A stretch of 11,459 bases of DNA from Candidatus Kapaibacterium sp. (lineage in GTDB: Bacteria; Bacteroidota; Ignavibacteria; Kapaibacteriales; UBA961). The DNA lies in assembly GCA_023253875.1 (NCBI GenBank), contig JALRFC010000028.1, forward strand, positions 1 to 11,459, read 5' to 3'. Under the pieces are notes generated by a model. It ran no database searches. It was given only the letters and a program-made list of their open reading frames with translations, and had not been told where the DNA came from. The translations under genes and the position numbers were made by a program. Shown one piece after another: positions 1-7,500 of this stretch. The stretch's first letter is position 1; every line of letters starts with the position of its first letter.

Positions 1-541
1 CTTCTGTTACAGGAAGTGGTTTTGTGGAACGACCTGTGATATACATTCTACGGCCATATTTTGTCTCGGCACTAAGTGCACCGCGGAAATATACACCATA
101 ACGTGTTTCATCACTTACATCGTCAAATTCCAACTCAAAGCCTTTTGCAAGTGCATTGGTGTCAGATCTTTTTGGTCCGGTGAATTGTGCACCGACTGCT
201 TCAAAAACACGGCCATCATACATCACTGAAAATGTGAATGAATAGATTGGACCGCCACTGAAGCGCTTGTCAACTACATTTGAAGAATCATACCAAAGAT
301 TCTTCATAAATACCGGGATTAATACTTCGCGAACGCGATCATCCGCATAACCCAACCAGATTCTTCCGTCAGAGTACAAATTACCATTGTAATTATTGTC
401 TCTGCCTGTGAGACTAAGCACAGGAATGTCAGCCTTTGGGATTGCAGCAAAAAGGTTCAATGAACCCATCAATGCAATGCACAAGGACAGAAAAAGAAGA
501 GCCGAATTGCGTCTCTTACCTCTTGTGTCGGAAGTTTGCAT
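1..541 (-). CDS. N-terminal part of an exported protein of unknown function (runs off the left edge)
   Basis: The frame opens with ATG at 541-539 and stays open for 180 codons to the window edge, so only the N-terminal part is visible. The start is supported by GGAG six bases upstream and by an export signal directly after it. A long polar, basic n-region (MQTSDTRGKRR) is followed by a hydrophobic stretch at about residues 13-32 (ALLFLSLCIALMG) and a likely signal peptidase I site after FAA, near residue 33. The mature part is polar and probably beta-rich, with phrases such as NLYSDGRIWLGYADD, SGGPIYSFTFSVMYDG and GVYFRGALSAETKYGRRMY. I recognise no domain family. It starts 40 bp after the stop of the 376-aa gene and is probably in the same operon. 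By position it may be another T9SS cargo, but any sorting domain would lie outside the window. Confidence 0.85.
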   Translation of the reverse strand, partial: MQTSDTRGKRRNSALLFLSLCIALMGSLNLFAAIPKADIPVLSLTGRDNNYNGNLYSDGRIWLGYADDRVREVLIPVFMKNLWYDSSNVVDKRFSGGPIYSFTFSVMYDGRVFEAVGAQFTGPKRSDTNALAKGFELEFDDVSDETRYGVYFRGALSAETKYGRRMYITGRSTKPLPVTE

Positions 542-547
542 GTGTAA

Positions 548-551
548 CTCC
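548..551 (-). promoter_or_regulatory. Ribosome binding site of the leftmost gene
   Basis: The minus strand reads GGAG, then six bases, then ATG. It is the clearest Shine-Dalgarno match in the window and fixes the start of the leftmost gene at 541. The rest of the 40-bp spacer (542-581) is A+T rich. I saw no convincing promoter in it: no TTTG-type -33 box or TAnnTTTG -7 box of the Bacteroidota kind. Confidence 0.6.
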
Positions 552-581
552 GTTAGATGATACATTAAAAATTATTATTTG

Positions 582-1712
582 TTATTTACTGTCTATGTAT
601 TGTATGAAATCGTTACCAAGTCTAAAAGCTCTTCGCCTTTTGATAGCCTTCGTTGATTCATTGTTCGGACAATCCGATTCTATGAATCGACCAAGAATAT
701 CATAGTATTCAATGCATTGTATATCTGTTTCTTTGGTTTCGAGAACTGAGCTAATAACAGTGTCAGGTTTTTTCATTCTGAAAAGTTCTATCTCATTTCT
801 AGCTGAATCCATTTCAATTGAACAATCACATCTTGAGCTTTTTGTAAAAGTAGTGAGCGTATGAATTGAAGTGTCATTCATTGTATGAATGTTAACTTCA
901 TATGTCATCTTTGCAAATCCAATTACACCTTTTTGTATTTTTCTGAAACTCACTTTTTCATCATCTTTAGTGAATATCAGATTATGTAATGAGTCTATTT
1001 GCACTGATTTCACTTTCATGGAATCAGTATTAATATGATACATATAGATTGTATCATTTGCAGACGATTTTCCAAGACTCAATGTATTTGTAATTAAATA
1101 AGCTTTGCTTGTTTGATCATATGATATTGTATCAGATATTACTTTATCACCACCAATTATAGCCTTTGTTTCTATTGTATCATTCACTCTATTGGAGATC
1201 AATACATTCGAATCAATGACAACATATCTTGGACCTATCCCAAATTCAAATCCCGGATCAAAAAATGCAATACTCACATTTGTTGTATCTGGACACTTTG
1301 AATCAATCCATTCACCTCTGAGTGCCACCAAAGCACCTTCTCCAATGAGATTTGGTGAATTTTTACCCAAACCTGTATAGCCAATTACTTCTGTCAATCC
1401 CTTTTCCGGATTTTTAAAGAAGAAATTTGCTTGGGGTATCTGATTACTTATTGTTCCTGTTCGTAATGCAGCAACAATGCGAATCTTATTGGGATTATAT
1501 CTAATAGATATATCATATGCTTGCAAGCTGTCAATACTTTCCAACTTGGTATCAATTGTCAAAGTAAATTCATTTGTATTTGCTCCCAGACAAAAATTGG
1601 TTTCATGTCTGCTATTCAAATCAAATGATACTGTTCTTGATATTTGACCCCACATTGCCATGTTGCCCGCACATAAAGCGAGCAACATAGCCACATGTGA
1701 GAATATCTTCAT
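582..1712 (-). CDS. Secreted protein with cohesin-like N-terminal domain and degenerate T9SS-like tail
   Basis: This 376-residue protein has a signal peptide (hydrophobic core about residues 7-21, LLALCAG). Residues ~28-172 look like a cohesin-type beta-sandwich: SLQAYDISIRYNPNKIRIV matches the usual strand in which a Y-x-P-x-x-(I/L) turn follows an amphipathic strand, and a later stretch (residues ~126-145, GALVALRGEW) fits a later strand. Residues ~185-295 appear to be a second beta-sandwich, perhaps Ig-like, ending in a CDC triplet (294-296). The tail, IEYYDILGRFIESDC (334-348), resembles the central strand of a T9SS type A sorting domain (vyDilGr). However, the NP-x-x-x start and the PG-x-Y strand are missing, so T9SS export is uncertain. 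The start lies only 9 bp after the TAA of the 906-aa gene without a clear Shine-Dalgarno sequence, suggesting translational coupling. Sampled stretches are more A+T rich (about 22-35% G+C) than the neighbours. The fold assignment is inference from motif shape. Confidence 0.85.
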   Translation of the reverse strand: MKIFSHVAMLLALCAGNMAMWGQISRTVSFDLNSRHETNFCLGANTNEFTLTIDTKLESIDSLQAYDISIRYNPNKIRIVAALRTGTISNQIPQANFFFKNPEKGLTEVIGYTGLGKNSPNLIGEGALVALRGEWIDSKCPDTTNVSIAFFDPGFEFGIGPRYVVIDSNVLISNRVNDTIETKAIIGGDKVISDTISYDQTSKAYLITNTLSLGKSSANDTIYMYHINTDSMKVKSVQIDSLHNLIFTKDDEKVSFRKIQKGVIGFAKMTYEVNIHTMNDTSIHTLTTFTKSSRCDCSIEMDSARNEIELFRMKKPDTVISSVLETKETDIQCIEYYDILGRFIESDCPNNESTKAIKRRRAFRLGNDFIQYIDSK

Positions 1713-1721
1713 GCCAAAATA

Positions 1722-4442
1722 TTATCGTTTAATGATAACTGTGTTGGCTGATTTCAAACCGTTCTTCATTGTAATTGTATAGACACCTGCAGGCTTTCCT
1801 GAGAAAGCATTCAATGTCATTGTTTCTTGATTGATTGAGAATGAACCAACAACCTTTCCATTTACATCAGAAATTGTCATCATTCCACCTTTAAATTCAG
1901 CTGGAACGGATACCATTACTTCTTGATCAAATGGATTTGGATATGCAGCAACTGAACCGGTTACACCGGATTCTTCGCCAATAATCTCTTTACCAAGATT
2001 AACATCATTTACGATTACATTCTCTGCTACAAGTTCTTTGTCTGAATCAATCTTGATAAACGCAATTGGTTCATTGACATTTGTAATATGTGGAGCAGCG
2101 AAATGAACTGTTTTGTCATCATTAACAATCAAATTGCCTGATTCTGTAGAACCAAGTTCTGAGGCCATGACTTTACCATTAAATGTAATGGAGAATGCCA
2201 AGGCTTTATTTGATTTTGCTGTAGCATAAACAGGTACGATCTTTCCATCATTTGTCATGACTGGTGTACCGAATGCAATTGGAGACTTCGTGTGATTACC
2301 TGCAACTACTTTACCATATGAAGGAATTGTATCCCACATCCAAGGAAGTGAAGGAACTCGACCTGCATTATAGTGAAGAATAAGCGCTGCATCCAATGCT
2401 GTTGCTTCGAAATAAATCAAACGCAATGGACCTGCATCAGGTGGCAATGTTGTCAATGTTTCTGTGGAGTCCCAAAGAATACGAATACCTGTTGTATCCA
2501 TATCAATTGGACGCTTCCATGTACGAACATCTGTCAAATTGTCCCATGAGCGTGAGCTATAGTAATAACGACCATTGTGATTAACATCTGCATGGTAGTT
2601 ATTACCGAATTGCAATGTGTCTTTACGAAGTGAATCTGGAAGTGCTGCATCATTTACCAACCAACGCATTACTAAACGTGCATCATTTACTGTCACAAAA
2701 CGATTTTGTGGCATGCCTGCATGCTTACGAGTACGGAGTTGTGTAAGATCTGCATCACCATCACCCCATGTTGGAACCACGAAACGTGGAATTCCACTGA
2801 AGAGGATACGACGACCTTCTGATGAAGAAGATCCACCACTTGGACGCCATCCGTCTGTTAATAGTAAGGATGTGCGTGATGTTTGTGGAGCATTATATGT
2901 CAAACCATTCAAATAGTCTGAATATACTGCAGGATTCATTGTTCCAAGATTTCCTTTGATACCTACTGAAGCACCTTTTACATTTACTTCACGTGCTGTA
3001 GTCAATGTATTATTTCCAACATCACCATATGCAAATTCAATTGCACCTGCATAGTTGTTTGGATAACGCTCATCAACACCTTCATAGAAGATAGCTTGGA
3101 AGTTTGCAACAGAGTTTGGTAATGTTCTATCCATTACATTCAAGTTCTTCCATTGAACAATCAAGCGACGATTAGGATAAGAGCCAACAACCACATATGA
3201 AATTTCAGAATTCATATAGAAGCCATTTGCAGAAGGAACTGTAGGCTCATTACCAAAACGATACATGTGATCACCCCAGAATGGAGCAATAACATTGAAA
3301 GGATAAGAAGAGCTATTGATAAACAAACCTTGTGGGTCAGTATTTACAATGTGTGTAAAGATTGTTGGATCAGAGAAAGTGGTATAACCATTAACATTGA
3401 TCCACATATTTGTTTGCTTAACACCACCAAATGTAAAGTCGAAATTAAACTTGTTAAAGTTGATTCCATAATATCCATCATCTCTGTCAGCACCAATCTG
3501 GAATCTTGATGTGAAGTCAACTGGACTCATTGGAATTGAACGCTGATACGCTTCAAAACGGATAGTTTTGAGTGATGTACCGGATACAGGCCATGAATTA
3601 CTCAAATCTTTTGAAGTGCTAGATGTTGTTTGATCTGACCATGAAAGACCATTGATCCATTTAGCTTTTTCATCATCATTGATACCAACAGCTGCACCAA
3701 CTGCATCTGTAGCCAAACCGGTAAATGAACCGTAAGCAAATTCAAAATCTGCATGCTTATTATAGTTCAAAGGATTATGTGATGCATCACCGGGAAGATT
3801 TCTTTCATAAAATGTAACTTGGAAGCTACCTACTCTTCTTGGATCATCTGCATTTCCTTTAACATTGACATTCAAATTTTTCCATTGAATTGTCAATCTT
3901 CTCTTTGGTGCAGAACCCCAAACCTTCCAAGAAACTTCAGAAGGAGTAAAGCCTGCATCAGCTGCTGTACGTACTACGTGATCACCCCAGAATGGAGCAA
4001 CTACCATAGTATTATTATCACCTTTGAATAATTCAGTTGGATCTTTCGATACACCAGAAATGCTATTCAAAGCAACATATCCATTTGTTGTAATCTGGAT
4101 GCTATTGATTGTATTACCTGCATAATGAATGTCGAAAGGAACATCATTTGTACCTTGACCACCAACTGACAAAGAATAATCTCCTTCATCATTTGTGCCA
4201 TTAAATACAACAGGTGTGCCACCGGTTAATTCCTGATAAGGAAGATCAACGCGATATGGCGCTAAATAATATGTGCTCAAAGAGTTAGGAGCAATACCAT
4301 AATCAATATATAGCTTGCCTGATACTACTCGTGGAGCATCGAATTCATCAAATACTCGTTGTGCTGATGCATACTGAGATGCGGAAGCAAGCAGTAGCGG
4401 CGCAGCAAGCAACGATATACTTTTCTTTATAAAATTTCTCAT
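1722..4442 (-). CDS. T9SS-secreted protein with two nidogen-like domains, a split dockerin-like domain and a cohesin-like domain
   Basis: The protein has 906 residues. The ATG at 4442 is preceded by AAAGGA seven bases upstream and followed by a signal peptide (basic MRNFIKK, hydrophobic LLAAPLLLASA, likely cleavage after ASA at 25-27). Residues ~70-297 and ~312-549 are two copies of one domain, each with a NGY turn, APFWGDH (149-155 and 386-392), RRL-x-(I/V)-QWKNLNV, FQ-x-x-FYE, EFAYG and GA-(A/S)-VGI. This pattern resembles nidogen-like (NIDO) extracellular domains. Residues ~561-695 are dockerin-like: VTVNDARLVMRWLV, then ADVNHNG, then FEATALDAALILHYNAGR, with long insertions. Residues ~715-815 look like the cohesin-like sandwich that often follows such dockerins in FCB proteins. 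Residues 832-906 are a clear T9SS type A sorting domain (YPNPF, MTISDVNGKVV, PAGVYTITM, final IIKR). Its likely role is an extracellular structural or adhesive protein anchored to or released from the surface. No catalytic residues were recognised. Confidence 0.93.
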   Translation of the reverse strand: MRNFIKKSISLLAAPLLLASASQYASAQRVFDEFDAPRVVSGKLYIDYGIAPNSLSTYYLAPYRVDLPYQELTGGTPVVFNGTNDEGDYSLSVGGQGTNDVPFDIHYAGNTINSIQITTNGYVALNSISGVSKDPTELFKGDNNTMVVAPFWGDHVVRTAADAGFTPSEVSWKVWGSAPKRRLTIQWKNLNVNVKGNADDPRRVGSFQVTFYERNLPGDASHNPLNYNKHADFEFAYGSFTGLATDAVGAAVGINDDEKAKWINGLSWSDQTTSSTSKDLSNSWPVSGTSLKTIRFEAYQRSIPMSPVDFTSRFQIGADRDDGYYGINFNKFNFDFTFGGVKQTNMWINVNGYTTFSDPTIFTHIVNTDPQGLFINSSSYPFNVIAPFWGDHMYRFGNEPTVPSANGFYMNSEISYVVVGSYPNRRLIVQWKNLNVMDRTLPNSVANFQAIFYEGVDERYPNNYAGAIEFAYGDVGNNTLTTAREVNVKGASVGIKGNLGTMNPAVYSDYLNGLTYNAPQTSRTSLLLTDGWRPSGGSSSSEGRRILFSGIPRFVVPTWGDGDADLTQLRTRKHAGMPQNRFVTVNDARLVMRWLVNDAALPDSLRKDTLQFGNNYHADVNHNGRYYYSSRSWDNLTDVRTWKRPIDMDTTGIRILWDSTETLTTLPPDAGPLRLIYFEATALDAALILHYNAGRVPSLPWMWDTIPSYGKVVAGNHTKSPIAFGTPVMTNDGKIVPVYATAKSNKALAFSITFNGKVMASELGSTESGNLIVNDDKTVHFAAPHITNVNEPIAFIKIDSDKELVAENVIVNDVNLGKEIIGEESGVTGSVAAYPNPFDQEVMVSVPAEFKGGMMTISDVNGKVVGSFSINQETMTLNAFSGKPAGVYTITMKNGLKSANTVIIKR
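2358..2762 (-). other. Dockerin-like domain with insertions in both loop-helix units
   Basis: Within the 906-aa protein (residues ~561-695) the order is an Asp-rich loop (GDGDAD), about 17 inserted residues, helix 1 (VTVNDARLVMRWLV), a linker, loop 2 (ADVNHNG), about 50 inserted residues, and helix 2 (TALDAALILHYNAGR). A classical type I dockerin has each Ca-binding loop directly joined to its helix within 60-70 residues. Here the pieces are in the right order but spread over ~135 residues. The helices fit the dockerin consensus (DA-x-x-(V/I)-(L/M)-(R/H)-(W/Y)) well; loop 1 fits less well. Confidence 0.55.
2796..3509 (-). repeat. Second copy of the internal nidogen-like duplication
   Basis: This covers residues ~312-549 of the 906-aa protein and is homologous to the copy at 3552-4235. 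Shared anchors in the same order are an Asp-rich DRDDGYYG start, NGY, APFWGDH, RRLIVQWKNLNV, FQAIFYE, EFAYG, GASVGI and a LNGLTY segment before the end. A 23-base identity on the plus strand (3267-3289) recurs at 3978-4000. Confidence 0.8.
3552..4235 (-). repeat. First copy of the internal nidogen-like duplication
   Basis: This covers residues ~70-297 of the 906-aa protein. It has the same anchor order as the second copy: NDEGDYS, TTNGYVAL, APFWGDH, RRLTIQWKNLNV, FQVTFYE, FEFAYG, GAAVGI, INGLSW. The APFWGDH motifs of the two copies are 237 residues (711 bp) apart, which gives the repeat period. Confidence 0.8.
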
Positions 4443-4449
4443 TGTTGTT

Positions 4450-4455
4450 TCCTTT
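4450..4455 (-). promoter_or_regulatory. Ribosome binding site of the 906-aa gene
   Basis: The minus strand reads AAAGGA, then seven bases, then ATG. It lies only about six bases downstream of the foot of the spacer hairpin, so folding of that hairpin places a stable stem directly upstream of the ribosome binding site without burying it. Confidence 0.55.
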
Positions 4456-4460
4456 ATTTA

Positions 4461-4499
4461 ACTGAGTATCCGCCTCCCAAATGGGAGGCGGTACTTAGT
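4461..4499 (-). promoter_or_regulatory. Strong intergenic RNA hairpin (possible partial terminator or mRNA-stability stem)
   Basis: The core is a perfect 9-bp inverted repeat, CCGCCTCCC (4470-4478) and GGGAGGCGG (4483-4491), around a 4-base loop. After a single bulged base at 4469 the stem continues for eight more pairs (4461-4468 with 4492-4499, one of them a G-U type pair). It sits 7 bp after the stop of the giant gene and just before the next ribosome binding site. On the minus strand it is followed by TAAATAAAGG, not by a T-run, so it is not a textbook intrinsic terminator. It could be a leaky terminator, an RNA-processing site or a 3'-end protector that sets different levels of the giant and downstream genes. 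The fold is certain from base pairing; the function is inference. Confidence 0.65.
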
Positions 4500-4506
4500 A
4501 TTAAAC

Positions 4507-7500
4507 TTATCTTGCTACTACTACATTTCTAATGACGATATCATTTCCTACAGTCAACTTCACTGTATACATACCAGGTGCAACAGGTGTTCCATTGCTG
4601 TCTTTGGTATTCCAAGAAATATTGGATGTACCTAGACCAAGGTCTGTACTAAATGTGTTAACCATATTTCCAAGCAAGTCAAAGACTTGAACACTTACAT
4701 TCTCTCTTGAAGAGGTAACTGCAAAGTTCACAGTTTCATTTGCTGGATTTGGATTTGCTTCAGATACAAGTGTCTGACCCATCACTGATGTCGGTTGATC
4801 TTCATTTACATCACTTGCATGATCATAGAGAATCACGAATGAGTTAATAAAGTCAGGCTTAATTGTAATCTTGAAGTCATCGCCTGTTGCTTCTGCATCA
4901 ATCAATGCACTCTTCTTACCAGTACCTGTAGCCATGTCATATTGGAAGTAGTTGAATGAACCACCATCCATAATTCTCCATGAACCACCGCTTGGATTAC
5001 GTGTAGCATCTGTGCGTGTAGGTACTGTTGACATCTTCCATGTCAATGTTACAGGTGTTGCTGGTGATGTATTACCAAGCTCTGCACCTGACTGGAAGCG
5101 TGCTTTGTACATTGTGCGTGAAGAATCGCCTTTGATCGCTGTTGGGAAAACATTGCGATGCATACCATTTGTCTTGATGATCGTCCAACGAGCATCAAAT
5201 ACATCTGTTGGTGGGAATGGAGGCAATTCGAACTCACAATAGTTAGCATCGAGTTTACCTGCATCCGGCTCTTTTTCACCTGTTGTAGCATTGCGTGCTG
5301 TACCGAATTGAAGGTCTTGATAAGCACCTGCATTATTCTGTACACGAATTGTTGTGATGAAGTCTGTGACATCAGATACATTCACTTTGAATGTATAGAA
5401 TGTTTGAGCATCACCATCATCTGCTTTAATACGGATTGTAACTTTACCATCTGTAATCAAGCTTGAAGGAATGTCCAATGGACCATTTGACTTGATGATG
5501 ACTTTGTTATTCATTGCTGAAGCTGTATCAGCTGCAGTACCATTGATAACAGAAGGTTCAATTGTCAAATTACCTACCGGAGGATCGATGCTGATTGTTA
5601 CTGATTCTTTTGCATCAGCTGGTTTTTCGCGAAGAAGATCGATATCACCTACTGTGATTGTGTCTTCATATGCTTGACCATTAGCGATACAACGGATTGC
5701 AGGTGACATGATCGCTCTAGGATCATGATTTGTTTCTTCAACTTCGAGATCGATAACCTTAAGGTCTGTCAATCCGCCTGCATCTGTAATAAGAACTGTT
5801 ACTTTCTCAGCATTTGCGCCTTTACGTGGAGCATCTTTTACGCCTGGTGTACCATAGAGAAGACCGCTCTTAGGATTAATCTTCAACCATTTTGGTGTAG
5901 TCTTAACATTTGTCAAATCCCAGTTGCCTGCTTCAGCAAAGCAAGGATCTTTCGGAACATCATTTCTTGATTCATCTGTATAAATCAATTCAAATTTTTG
6001 TTCTTGACCAAAGTTAGGATCAAAGTATTCAATGCGCTTTGTGAAGTCAAGAAGTGCTGGATTATAATCAACATCTTCTTTTGCCATTGGTAAACTTGTT
6101 GTTTTGATTTCAGGCGAAACATTGATGAATACGCGCTTTGTCATGTGAGTAACGCCGCTATGACCATCATTTACAACGATTGTGATCATTGTATCTGTAT
6201 TCAATGCACCATTCACTCTAGCAACAGTTTCTTTCGGTGTCATCATTGTAAGAGCTTGTGCTCTTGGAATGCGAACATTCAATTGACCGAATGTTGTAAA
6301 GTCATAACCATTAGCATCTACATCTGTATCAGATGCATTTTTGTGAAGATATGAATCACCCATCCAAGATGGTCTTGTTTGTGACAATTCATCTGTTACT
6401 TGATCATCGGAACGAATTGCTTTTGATTCGAATGAATATGATGTACGACCATAACGGAAGTCCCATCCTTCATTTGTTGCTGCATCAAGATCTTCTTTTT
6501 CGTCATCTGTTTCAAAGTCAACAAAGAAGCGAAGCTTATCTGTTACGTTTGCTACGAAGAAGTTTTGATTAGCACCTGCTGCAGAACAGTTTGCACTTGT
6601 TTGCAATGTGTTTTGGAATACTGGCTGACTATCAATTACATGAATTGAGAATCGGTATGTAATCTTTGTTGCATTACCAAAGTCAACTGTATCTTGATTT
6701 GCATAGCGTGCATTCTCACCATCATATGATTGTGCATGATAGTAAGAAGGATAGAGATAGATGAATTTAGAAACAACATTCTTTGTGAATGCCAATTCCA
6801 ATTCAGCTGCATCGGTAATTGATGTTCCCATCAATGCATTCTTTTGAGCATCTGTCAAATTCAATGCACGGATTGCATCTGTACCTCTATAGTTAGGTGC
6901 CCAGTTCTGAGCTGTAACTTCAACATGCTCACCACCTGGTATCACATATGGGTTTGATGGTTTACCAAACAATGCGATACGGCCTGTTGCACCATAGTAT
7001 GGATGTGTTGTTGTTCTTTCATTTGACCATACAGTGTCAGCTTTCAACCAACGGCGAATACCTGTAAGTTTTGTAGCTGCAGTATCAGCAGTAAATGTAC
7101 CATTACCATTAAGGAACAATGGCATCCATGTGTACTCAAGTTGAGTAAATACATTACCATCAGCATTTGAAAGATTCATTGCCCAACGTGGATCATACAT
7201 TTTGTTTGAGTCAATAGCTGTGATAACAAATATTGTATCACGACCAATTTTTTGACCTGCTGTAGATGCACGATTATATGTTACATCCTCATTAACAAAT
7301 ACTTTGTCTTTGAATGATGTAAAGAACAATGGATTAACATTTGGATTAGCAACACTCACTGCTGAACCTGTCCAAACCGGACCTGGAACTGAACCATTGA
7401 TACGGAATGAAATACCTTTATTGATAGCTTCATTCACACCCTCTTTCCAGAGAACTGATCTTGAAACTACGCGAATATGATCACCAGGACGTACTGGAAG

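Noticed and set aside
542..581. Promoter between the 376-aa gene and the leftmost gene
   Set aside because: The 40-bp spacer is A+T rich, but I could not find a spaced -33/-7 pair of the Bacteroidota type. The short gap fits an operon better.
1713..1721. A separate promoter or terminator between the 906-aa and 376-aa genes
   Set aside because: The gap is only 9 bp with no inverted repeat; co-transcription and translational coupling are the simplest reading.
4461..4499. Canonical rho-independent terminator
   Set aside because: The stem is strong, but neither strand has a T-run after it, and the next gene on the same strand starts within 20 bp. It is reported as a hairpin of uncertain role instead.
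5049..5381. Minus-strand 110-codon frame (and another at 7581-7787) inside the giant gene
   Set aside because: It lies in a shifted frame of the same strand within an intact long frame. It shows no domain, and its composition is that of a shifted reading of the real gene.
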